DNA from: MWAR01 sp036567845 | GTDB lineage: Bacteria; Muiribacteriota; Ozemobacteria; Ozemobacterales; Ozemobacteraceae | DNA: 46,567 bases | Assembly: GCA_036567845.1 (NCBI GenBank) | Contig: DATCTT010000181.1 | Location: 1-46,567, forward strand | Direction of reading: 5' to 3' | Part shown: positions 7,565 to 14,435 of the stretch, piece after piece | How positions within the stretch are numbered: the stretch's first letter is position 1 | Layout: each line of letters begins with the position of its first letter | Translations under genes and position numbers: made by a program | The notes under the pieces: generated by a model | What the model was told of the DNA's origin: nothing | Seen by the model: only the letters and a program-made list of their open reading frames with translations | Databases searched by the model: none

Positions 7565-10099
7565 ATGAGTCATGCCATGAACAATGCGAACATCGCGGGA
7601 TTTCGCCGTCCCCCATGCCGCCCCGATGCCGGGGTGGTGTTTTTCGTCGTCCTGGCCGTATTCCTGGTCATGGCGGTGCTCGCATTCGCGCTTTCGACGT
7701 TCAAGGGCGGAGCGATCGAGCAGTTGTCGAAATCGATCGACCAGAACCGCCTCGCGATGCTCGCCCAGGCGGCGAACAACGAAATCATCGGCATCCTGCG
7801 CAGCCAGGCCAACCTTCACGCTCCCGGAGGAGCTGAAAACTCCTTTTACAAAGCGTTTCGCGACCCCATCCGCAAGGAACAGGCGACTGGGATCACCCTT
7901 CCATACAGCGTAAACATCTTTCCAGCAAATTACACGCCCGTTCTCACCCAGGAACTCGCGACCAAAGCCGGCTATCGTATCTCGATCACCAGCCAGGCGA
8001 CGATCAATCTCGACAAGCGCACCTCCGTCACGGGGACGACGGGGTTTGGGGGCTATATCGAGATCGTCTCCCGCGCCGAACATCTGGAAGGGGATCAGAC
8101 GAAAATCGAGATCAAGGAGCGGCGGGACCTGAAGCTCGTCGACATGCGTCATTATTTCGACCGCTATGCCTTGTTCGTGAAACATTACAGCCCCGACTGG
8201 AACAACCCGCGGCGCCGGGTCGTTGTCCAGGGAATTCCCGATCCCGACTTTGCTGCCGGAGTGTATTCATCGGTATATATCGGAAATCATTATTATCCGA
8301 AGTGCCGTGAGTTCGATCAGACAGGGCCTGATCCTGTGCCGCCCAGGCTGTGGTTCGATGTCAACTATGCCGAACAGAGGCATCTGCTCGATCCTCTGAT
8401 GAACATTCCGACGACAGCGACCGAGCGGTTCGCCTTTCCCGGTATCGGCTCGAACACCTTCAAGGTGTTTTTTGGCGTGAAGGCAGCCAAATATTGGGAT
8501 ATTGCCCAGTTCGAGATGGGTGCCTTCTACGAGGTCGTGGAAATCAAGAAGCAGTATGTCGATCTCGTGAACCGTTCTGCCATCGCTATTCTGGGGGGGA
8601 CCGGTTTCGTCAGCGGCCCTGATCTCAAGGCGCGGTGCCAGCAGGCGATCAGCTCCTCGAACTCCAACAGCAACTCCGCCGCCTGGGCTGTATGCAAGGA
8701 TTTCGCCAGCAACGTCAGCGCTGACTGTTACCATTACGCGAACTGTGACGGGTTCAAGCAAATGGTCCAGACCTGCGTCGACAACTGGGTTTACCGATGG
8801 GGCTACACCGACGCCGCCGCCGTCTGGGATCTGACCGGCACGAGCCGTCTTCCCGTCCCCTCTGCCCTCACCGGCGACGTCCGTCTCGCCGGCCTGGCAA
8901 CCCAGACCAGTCGCACCGCGGATCTCGGAGCCTGGATGTTCCAGAATCTCAGCCCGCAGGACGACACGGCGAATCCGCCCTACAACCAGGAGCGGGCCTA
9001 CGTGGGCAAGATGGCGAGGTTGTACGGTCCCACGCATGTGACCCCGGTTCTGGTCGAGGGAAATGCCTGGATGCGGTTTTTCAAGCTTGCTTACTTCGAT
9101 GAACTGGTCGCGACCTTCACCCTGCTGAACACGCAGGTGCCCTGTATTCTCGCCCCGGTCCCCCTCGAGTATTACCGCAAGGATCCTGTGCTCAACCAGG
9201 ACGACACGTTCCTCAACCAGCCCTCCTCCCGGTTGCGGGGTGCGAACGAACTGTTCGCCAAGGGGACCGGCTCGAGCGCCTTCGGTTCGTATGTCGAGGA
9301 TGCATCGCTGATGAGCCGCGCTGTCGACACCGTGCCGCTCAACCGGCTGATCGATACGGACAACGTCAAGGTTCTCACGGCAGATGGTTCATATGCGGTC
9401 TACAATCCCAAAACTGACGGTGTACTCCTTCATCCCCAGCAGATGGTACCCGCTGGAAAATCCGTGAAGCCGGGCCACAAGATGTACCGCATCATCGACG
9501 AGAACCTGTGCAGCCGGAACTACTACGATCCCCAGTCATTCCTGCGCGAGCGGGTCATCGACGAGGGGGGCACAAAAACCCTGTGGGTGGACGGATACAT
9601 GTACATTACCGAGGGCGACCTCGATCTGACCAAGGTCGAACGATTCGCCGGTCGCGGCCTCATCTTCCTTGGCAAGGGCAACTGCAAGATCGGTACCCTG
9701 CTCAAGAAGGGCGGCCGCGATTCGGATCAGACGCTCCGAATTCTGCTGCTGGACGGGGACTTCCTCGTCGAGTCGGCCTCGAGTGATGTTGAGATCCAGG
9801 CCTCCCTGATCGCGAATACCTATGTTCCGGCCGGCTCCGGCCGTGATCCCGCGCAGCTGTCAGCCCAGGGTAGTTTCAACCCGAACAACAAATCCGTGAA
9901 GATCTACGGGAATCTGATCGTGGACTATCTGTTCACCGAATCTGGTAATAACGGAGTCCCCCAGAACGGGACGCTCACTATCATCCATGATCCGCTCATC
10001 TACAACCCCGAACCGCCACGGTTCGACCCCTGCCGGGTCAGCATCGGAAGCGTCCGGACCATGTTCAGCATGAATGCTGCGGGAAGGGAGACCTTCTGA
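7565..10099 (+). CDS. Large PilX-like pseudopilin-cassette protein
   Basis: This is an 844-residue protein. After about 20 residues with basic Arg it has one hydrophobic helix (GVVFFVVLAVFLVMAVLAFAL) and then an amphipathic helix, the arrangement of PilX/GspK-type minor pilins, and no Glu5. The long remainder is probably outside the inner membrane. It has a Ser/Asn run (SSSNSNSNS near residue 365) and a cysteine-rich patch (VCKDF, DCYHYANC, QTCVDN) that could hold disulfides. The C-terminal third contains a beta-rich stretch (VERFAGRGLIFLGKGNCKIG, LLLDGDFLVES) like the parallel beta-helix of long PilX proteins. The start could be ATG 7565 or 7577; neither has a ribosome site. A -10-like TACTAT ends eight bases before 7565. 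It overlaps the next gene by one base (TGATG). Role in a pilus tip is inferred from the company it keeps. Confidence 0.72.
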   Translation: MSHAMNNANIAGFRRPPCRPDAGVVFFVVLAVFLVMAVLAFALSTFKGGAIEQLSKSIDQNRLAMLAQAANNEIIGILRSQANLHAPGGAENSFYKAFRDPIRKEQATGITLPYSVNIFPANYTPVLTQELATKAGYRISITSQATINLDKRTSVTGTTGFGGYIEIVSRAEHLEGDQTKIEIKERRDLKLVDMRHYFDRYALFVKHYSPDWNNPRRRVVVQGIPDPDFAAGVYSSVYIGNHYYPKCREFDQTGPDPVPPRLWFDVNYAEQRHLLDPLMNIPTTATERFAFPGIGSNTFKVFFGVKAAKYWDIAQFEMGAFYEVVEIKKQYVDLVNRSAIAILGGTGFVSGPDLKARCQQAISSSNSNSNSAAWAVCKDFASNVSADCYHYANCDGFKQMVQTCVDNWVYRWGYTDAAAVWDLTGTSRLPVPSALTGDVRLAGLATQTSRTADLGAWMFQNLSPQDDTANPPYNQERAYVGKMARLYGPTHVTPVLVEGNAWMRFFKLAYFDELVATFTLLNTQVPCILAPVPLEYYRKDPVLNQDDTFLNQPSSRLRGANELFAKGTGSSAFGSYVEDASLMSRAVDTVPLNRLIDTDNVKVLTADGSYAVYNPKTDGVLLHPQQMVPAGKSVKPGHKMYRIIDENLCSRNYYDPQSFLRERVIDEGGTKTLWVDGYMYITEGDLDLTKVERFAGRGLIFLGKGNCKIGTLLKKGGRDSDQTLRILLLDGDFLVESASSDVEIQASLIANTYVPAGSGRDPAQLSAQGSFNPNNKSVKIYGNLIVDYLFTESGNNGVPQNGTLTIIHDPLIYNPEPPRFDPCRVSIGSVRTMFSMNAAGRETF

Positions 10100-10458
10100 T
10101 GGACAAAAGCCGCTGGACCATCGTGATCGTCGTCTGCTGCCTCATGGTCGCAACCCTCGCCCTTCTCCAGAAGTTCGCGGGTCGCAACCCGTCACATCCG
10201 GGCGAGACGACGGAGGCGCCGGCCCCAGGAGAGCAGATGGCGGCCGTTCCCGACATTCCATCGGTGCCGCTTCCGGCTGCGGAACCTCTTCCGCAGGGGG
10301 ATGTCAGGGTTTCCGCGCCTCCGGCATTCCTGTTTCTCCCCTCGACTCCAGAGGAGGATGCCGCCGGGATGAAAGTCATTTCCAACCGGGGTGCTGCCCT
10401 GAAGCCGGATGCCCCTGCCCCGGCCTCTGGAAAATCGCGACCGGAGGCTGGAAAGTGA
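10099..10458 (+). CDS. Small Pro/Ala-rich membrane-anchored protein
   Basis: The 119-residue protein has one N-terminal membrane helix (residues 6-24, IVIVVCCLMVATLALL) after MDKSRW, then about 90 residues rich in Pro, Ala and Glu with no predicted fold. It belongs to no family I recognise. The layout recalls small inner-membrane partners of pilus or type II secretion systems such as PilP or GspC, but the folded domains of those are absent. It starts in the stop codon of the PilX-like gene (TGATG), has GGGAG upstream, and its own stop overlaps the GTG of the next gene, so it is translated as part of the cassette. Confidence 0.68.
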   Translation: MDKSRWTIVIVVCCLMVATLALLQKFAGRNPSHPGETTEAPAPGEQMAAVPDIPSVPLPAAEPLPQGDVRVSAPPAFLFLPSTPEEDAAGMKVISNRGAALKPDAPAPASGKSRPEAGK

Positions 10459-11006
10459 GGGACAACACCGGATTCGGCTTTGTCGAGATCATCATCGCCA
10501 CGCTGATTGCCGCCGTCTGCTCGATTCCAATCATCATGATGGTTTCGAACTCCCGTTCCGACACCTCGAAGGCGATCAATTATCTGCGCGCCCTCGAGCT
10601 GGCGAATGAGGCGCTGGAATGGGCCTCCATCGCGACGGACACGGCCAATCTGGACATGAACCTGCGCAGCTGTGGCGGCTCCCTCATCGTTGACACTGGC
10701 AGTGGCGCTCCGGGGGCCGCCCGTGTGGATGCAGTTGATCCGCTGAACGGCAAATGGTCGGCAGACGGGCTGATCACGAAGAATATCGGGTATTCCGAAC
10801 AGTATAATACGGCATTCTTTCTCAGGAACATCAGCGTGGTGCCCGTTACGACGGGAATCGGGGCGGGGCATCTTAGCGAGGTGACCGTCGAGGTGAAATG
10901 GAACGAGGGGAAGGCCCCGGCGAATCCGATCGATCCATCCGGCGACCGGATGCGGCGGATCACCCTCAAAACACTCATCGTGCATGACAATCAGATTGCC
11001 TATTGA
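10455..11006 (+). CDS. Type IV pilin-like minor pseudopilin (GspI/PilV-like)
   Basis: The 183-residue product begins at GTG 10455, which overlaps the previous stop as GTGA. The prepilin site is G6-FGFVE, with Glu at +5 of the mature chain, followed by the hydrophobic helix IIIATLIAAVCSIPIIMMV. The helix then becomes polar (SRSDTSKAINYLRALELANEALEWA), as in GspI/PilV proteins. The C-terminal region is beta-rich (NISVVPV, LSEVTVEVKWN), the usual globular head. Processing by a prepilin peptidase encoded elsewhere is expected. Its 3' end overlaps the next pseudopilin gene by 23 bases. Confidence 0.82.
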   Translation: MRDNTGFGFVEIIIATLIAAVCSIPIIMMVSNSRSDTSKAINYLRALELANEALEWASIATDTANLDMNLRSCGGSLIVDTGSGAPGAARVDAVDPLNGKWSADGLITKNIGYSEQYNTAFFLRNISVVPVTTGIGAGHLSEVTVEVKWNEGKAPANPIDPSGDRMRRITLKTLIVHDNQIAY

Positions 11007-11685
11007 ATTCCGACGTCCCGGCCGCGACCGGTCCGCGTTCACGCTTGTCGAGATGATCGCCAGCATGGCCGTGGCGTTTTTTATATTCTTGCTGATATAT
11101 AAACTGCTCGCGAGCGTCCGGTCGCATTATATGTACGGCACGGTAAACCTGCAGAATCTTCAGGATGCCCGGCTGGCGATCAACTATCTCCGGCGCGATT
11201 TCGCCTCCGCCTGCCCCCGGTTCAAGGACGTCGCGGGTGCCACCGACGGGTATCTGTATGTGAACCGGCTCCGGAAAAATGTCTTCAAGGATCCCCCTTC
11301 CTGGGATCCCCGCTATGGCGACCCGATCCAGGTAGCTCCCAACAGCGTCTCGTTCTACCGGTTTGAGTTCGATGCCGGGGCCAGGCCTCACGTGGAGCAG
11401 GTCCAGTATGTGTTCGACGGGACGACAAAAACCCTCAAGCGCAAGTATCGCGGTGCGGAACGAGTCTTCCGGGGTTTTGAGACCGTTGAGTTCAGGGTCT
11501 ACACTCACATGGTCAACCCAGGCGTGCCGCTGCTCTGGGTTCGGCTTCTGATTCACGAGGGGCAGCAGATGTACGGCTCGACGAACATTGGCAAGCCGCT
11601 GGAGCTCACCACGACGATCTCGAGCAACTTTGTCTCGAGCAGTCTGAATCATTTGACCTGGAACTACGAAACCTATCATAATTGA
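10984..11685 (+). CDS. GspJ/PilW-like minor pseudopilin
   Basis: The 233-residue protein has a class III signal: basic leader RRPGRDRS, then A-FTLVE with Glu at +5 and the helix MIASMAVAFFIFLLIYKLL. The residue before the cut is Ala, not the common Gly. The helix end has a run of Gln/Asn and Arg (NLQNLQDARLAINYLRRDFASA), typical of GspJ, where Leu-Arg-Arg-Asp is often seen. The head is beta-rich (VSFYRFEFD, VQYVFDGTTKTLKRKYRG). It overlaps the previous gene by 23 bases and is the last pilin-like gene of cassette 1. Confidence 0.85.
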   Translation: MTIRLPIEFRRPGRDRSAFTLVEMIASMAVAFFIFLLIYKLLASVRSHYMYGTVNLQNLQDARLAINYLRRDFASACPRFKDVAGATDGYLYVNRLRKNVFKDPPSWDPRYGDPIQVAPNSVSFYRFEFDAGARPHVEQVQYVFDGTTKTLKRKYRGAERVFRGFETVEFRVYTHMVNPGVPLLWVRLLIHEGQQMYGSTNIGKPLELTTTISSNFVSSSLNHLTWNYETYHN

Positions 11686-11698
11686 ATCGATTTTTTTG

Positions 11699-11726
11699 TG
11701 AACCGGAAACGAACCGGCGGCGTCTC
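11699..11726 (+). promoter_or_regulatory. ECF sigma promoter of the glycine-heptad protein gene
   Basis: TGAACC (11699-11704), 16 bases, CGTCTC (11721-11726). The boxes and spacer length are identical to those upstream of the adjacent anti-sigma/sigma operon (14280-14307). The GAAC...CGTC pattern is the known hallmark of ECF promoters. Transcription would start near 11731, leaving a leader of about 50 bases. Regulation by the neighbouring ECF factor is inferred from this match. Confidence 0.72.
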
Positions 11727-11780
11727 GTGAGTGAAACACCCCGGTTGGGTAGAAAAAAACAACGTCAGGAGGAACAGACG

Positions 11781-12620
11781 ATGAAACGCGTGCGCTGGAT
11801 GATGGCTTGGGTGCTGGTTGCATTGATGGTGATCGAGCCTTTTGCCCTGAACATGGCCGCCTGGGCCGAAGAGGCAGCGAATGCCGACGCGGCGAGCGCG
11901 AGTGTTTCCGCCCAGGAGGGCAGCTCGCAGGTCAAGGATGCCAGCGGCGTTCTCGACAACACCAAGGAAGCGAAGAAAAAGTGGTACATGGGCAGCGGGA
12001 CCAAGAAGAACATCGATAATGCCAACCAGAATCTTCGCGATGCGAAGGGCCAGGTGAACAGCGTGAAGGGTACCGCCCAGGAGGCCGCCGGCAGCGTCAA
12101 GGAGATCGGCAGCGCCGCCAAGGGCGAAGGAAGCACCTTCGAAAAGCTGACCGCCGTCAAGGCAGCCGCCCAGAAGGCCCTGATCAAGATCGGCCAGCTG
12201 CTCCAGAAGATCGGTCAGCTGCTCAAGACCGTCGGTAACGCCCTGGTCGCCGTCGGAACCGCCCTCCAGGCCATTCCGTGGACCTCGGCCATCGGCTCGG
12301 CTCTCGTGAACGTCGGCAAGATTCTGATCAAGGTCGGCACGGCCCTCGATTACGCCGGCAAGGCGATCGAGAAGGTCGGCCAGACGGCCGCCAACACCGA
12401 CCAGAAGTTCTCCGACATCATCGGCCAGATCACCAGCGCTGGCAAGACCGGATGGGCCGAAGGTGGCAAGGCCGCCGATAAGGCCGCCAGCGATGCAGCC
12501 GCCAAACAGGCGGAAAACAAGGCTGACACGACCAAGGATGTCGAACAGGGCACCACTTCCACCCAGAGCCAGGATTCCGGCGAAGTGACCAAACCCGCCC
12601 AGGCCTCCGACGAAGAGTAA
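11781..12620 (+). CDS. Exported glycine-heptad (glycine-zipper-like) protein
   Basis: The 279-residue protein starts at ATG 11781 after AGGAGGAAC. The signal peptide (residues 1-28) ends near AAWA-EE. Residues 30-125 are Ala/Ser/Lys-rich helix. Residues 137-200 are nine heptads of the form [IVA]-G-x-x-[LI]-x-x, with Gly at 138, 145, 152 and 159, then Pro166 and a one-residue slip, then Gly at 172, 179, 186, 193 and 200. This predicts two amphipathic helices of four and five heptads joined by a turn near PW(166-167), packed closely through glycine. The tail (225-279) is Ala/Lys, then Gln/Ser/Glu-rich and acidic. There are no Cys and no catalytic motif. Membrane insertion, self-assembly or a structural envelope role are all possible. 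The ECF promoter and terminator make it a single-gene unit. No named family recognised. Confidence 0.8.
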   Translation: MKRVRWMMAWVLVALMVIEPFALNMAAWAEEAANADAASASVSAQEGSSQVKDASGVLDNTKEAKKKWYMGSGTKKNIDNANQNLRDAKGQVNSVKGTAQEAAGSVKEIGSAAKGEGSTFEKLTAVKAAAQKALIKIGQLLQKIGQLLKTVGNALVAVGTALQAIPWTSAIGSALVNVGKILIKVGTALDYAGKAIEKVGQTAANTDQKFSDIIGQITSAGKTGWAEGGKAADKAASDAAAKQAENKADTTKDVEQGTTSTQSQDSGEVTKPAQASDEE

Positions 12621-12643
12621 ACCTCTTTTTGGTTCGAAGGAAT

Positions 12644-12673
12644 CAGCACCCCGGGCTTCGGCTCGGGGTGTTG
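12644..12673 (+). terminator. Terminator of the glycine-heptad gene
   Basis: A 13-bp hairpin with a TTCG tetraloop (CACCCCGGGC / GCTCGGGGTG plus three outer pairs), starting 24 bases after the stop and followed by TTGTCTGT. The T tract is short. Confidence 0.75.
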
Positions 12674-12736
12674 TCTGTACAGCGGGGTAGACTGGTGGCT
12701 TGCCGTGAGAATGGGTCAGGCGGGCAGGATCAGCGG

Positions 12737-13339
12737 TCAGCCGGCGGTGTTGGTGTCCGTCTGGAGGGCTATCGAGAAGGGTGACCGGTCGAGCTGCTCG
12801 CGCAGCGCATTGCGCGCTTTGAACAGCCGCGATTTGGCGGTTCCCTCCGGGATGTTCAGCAGCTCGGCGACCTTCTGGAGCGGGATGTCCATCAGATACC
12901 GCATGATCAGAACCTCCCGGGTTTCGGCAGGGAGTCTCTGAAGGGCGGCGTGAACCTCGTCGCCGGCTTCGCGGGCGAGGAGTTCCAGCTCGGGATTTGG
13001 CGCGAGATCCTTGATGGCTGCGGCAAGCATCGCCGGATCGAGCGGGGCGGGAGCTCGGCGCCGGTGATGGGAGATGGCGGTATTCCGGGCGATCGTCATC
13101 ATCCACGACGTGAACGACTGTGCCGGGTTGTGGCTGCGCAGCTTGCGATGGATTGTGAGAAAGGTTTCCTGCGTTACATCTTCGGCGTCTGCTGCATTTC
13201 CCATGAAATGGTAGAGAAAGCGGAAAACACCGTTCTGATGGCGCTGAACGAGCTGCTCGAAGCCATGGAGATCCCCGCGAAGGGTGAGCTCGACGAGCTC
13301 CCTGTCCGACGGTCCGTTCCCGTTGACGACTCTATTCAT
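12737..13339 (-). CDS. ECF-family RNA polymerase sigma factor
   Basis: The 200-residue protein has the two ECF domains. Region 2 is SDRELVELTLRGDLHGFEQL followed by FMGNAADAEDVTQETFLTIHRKL, with FTSWMMTIARNTAISHHRRR in the promoter-melting part. Region 4 is LPAETREVLIMRYL, then the helix-turn-helix LQKVAELLNIPEGTAKSRLFKARNAL. There is no region 1 or 3 and no extra C-terminal domain. It would direct polymerase to promoters of the GAACC-N16-CGTC type, two of which lie in this region. The start ATG 13339, 32 bases after the stop of the anti-sigma gene, lacks a clear ribosome site; the in-frame ATG at 13447 lies inside that gene and looks like an artefact. Here the anti-sigma gene comes first, the reverse of the common order. 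Confidence 0.92.
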   Translation of the reverse strand: MNRVVNGNGPSDRELVELTLRGDLHGFEQLVQRHQNGVFRFLYHFMGNAADAEDVTQETFLTIHRKLRSHNPAQSFTSWMMTIARNTAISHHRRRAPAPLDPAMLAAAIKDLAPNPELELLAREAGDEVHAALQRLPAETREVLIMRYLMDIPLQKVAELLNIPEGTAKSRLFKARNALREQLDRSPFSIALQTDTNTAG

Positions 13340-13370
13340 CGGGAGGAACCGGGGAAAAGGGAATGGCTGG

Positions 13371-14264
13371 TCATTCTTCGGGGGCCTGCTGACGATGGAA
13401 TTCCGGACTGGCCGGCGAGCTGGCTGGAGTCGCTGGTGCCGGTACATCCGGCTTTTGAAAGCCGGCCGGAAGAATCGTGAGCCGGCCTGGAACGACCATC
13501 TCGCGGCTCTCGCGATCGGCGGAAGCGGTCACGCGGAGCCGGCCGTCATGGAGAACGACCGAAGAGGATCCGTCGGCGACCGTCACCGAGAAGTGCGTTC
13601 CGATATCCACGATCTCGGCATGCGGTGTCGAGAACTGGATCTGTGCATCGCCGGGTTTGCGCGCCAGTTCGGCATCGAGGGTGCCGGATTCCAGGCGGAT
13701 CCCGGCGGAGGCAAGTGTGGCCCGGGCCGAGTAAAGCCGGATGCGGCAGAAGGAGCCGTATATCAACTGGCCTTCGCCGTCATTCCCACAGGTGATTACG
13801 GTGTCTGCGGGGAGCCGGCTGCCGATCGCCGTCCCGGCTGGGAGGGAGAGTGGACCCCGCGTGGAAGTCAGGGTCCAGCCGGGCGAGAGCTTCTGGCGGC
13901 GAAGCTCGACCGACCGTTCGATAACAGCGTGACAGAGCGCGAAAATGATGATGCCGGCCGTTCCGTAATACAGCATCGAACGCACCGGCGTGGATGGTGA
14001 AAGGAGCAAGACGAGTCGCTCGAAAAGCCCCGGCTCACCGGTTGTTTCGGGATTCTGCCTGGCGATCCGCTCCATGATGCGGGATGAGAGATCCGGGGGG
14101 CAGACGGCCCGGCGGTTGATCTCGATGCCAATCCGTAGCCGCTCCTGCGCCGCAAGCAGCCGTGCGCAGCCGTGGCACTGCGCCGCATGCTCCTTCAGCG
14201 CGGCCGGCACGGACAAAGACTCTTCTGTTTCCAGTCTTGCTTTGAATTCTCTGCAGTCCATCAT
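13371..14264 (-). CDS. Membrane anti-sigma factor with zinc-binding N-terminus and FecR domain
   Basis: The 297-residue protein has a cytoplasmic anti-sigma domain with the zinc motif His26-x3-Cys30-x2-Cys33 (HAAQCHGC) and an earlier Cys4. One membrane helix follows (97-115, MLYYGTAGIIIFALCHAVI). Residues 125-265 outside the membrane form a FecR-type domain: LSLPAGTAIGS, FSTPHAEIVDIGTHFSVTVADG and VVLHDGRLRV. FecR domains normally receive a signal from an outer-membrane partner; no TonB receptor is present here. A Pro/Ala tail ends it. ATG 14264 (or 14261) has GGAGGA at 4-7 bases. It is upstream of and co-transcribed with the sigma gene, so the pair is probably a sigma/anti-sigma switch. Confidence 0.88.
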   Translation of the reverse strand: MMDCREFKARLETEESLSVPAALKEHAAQCHGCARLLAAQERLRIGIEINRRAVCPPDLSSRIMERIARQNPETTGEPGLFERLVLLLSPSTPVRSMLYYGTAGIIIFALCHAVIERSVELRRQKLSPGWTLTSTRGPLSLPAGTAIGSRLPADTVITCGNDGEGQLIYGSFCRIRLYSARATLASAGIRLESGTLDAELARKPGDAQIQFSTPHAEIVDIGTHFSVTVADGSSSVVLHDGRLRVTASADRESREMVVPGRLTILPAGFQKPDVPAPATPASSPASPEFHRQQAPEE

Positions 14265-14279
14265 CGGTCCTCCGAAAAT

Positions 14280-14307
14280 GAGACGCGGCAGAGGGGCATG
14301 GGGTTCA
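14280..14307 (-). promoter_or_regulatory. ECF autoregulatory promoter of the anti-sigma/sigma operon
   Basis: On the minus strand TGAACC (14302-14307), 16 bases, CGTCTC (14280-14285). The same boxes and spacing occur at 11699-11726. The ATG 14264 with its GGAGGA follows shortly, giving a leader of roughly 10 bases. Positive autoregulation is typical of ECF operons. Confidence 0.75.
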
Positions 14308-14352
14308 TCATGGTTCTTGCCATATGGTAACACGATCCCGAATCGGAGCGTA

Positions 14353-14361
14353 TGGTATACT
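14353..14361 (+). promoter_or_regulatory. Extended -10 promoter of the Ser/Thr kinase gene
   Basis: TGG-TATACT forms a strong extended -10; no recognisable -35 is present. A start near 14368 rules out the in-frame ATG at 14352 and favours ATG 14436. Confidence 0.45.
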
Positions 14362-14435
14362 TAGCTCATGGGTTCGGAGAGAACAAGGCTGAGCGAGTGG
14401 CGCCTCCGGGGCGCCTTGCATCCGGGGTTTCTGCG

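Noticed and set aside
11653..11682. Sigma-70-like TTGACC-N18-CATAAT before the glycine-heptad gene
   Set aside because: Possible second promoter, but it lies in the coding end of the pseudopilin gene and is weaker evidence than the matched ECF site just downstream.
11676..13106. 476-residue minus-strand frame across the glycine-heptad and ECF genes
   Set aside because: Glycine/Leu-rich content mirrors the heptad gene, and it crosses a terminator and another gene in a different frame.
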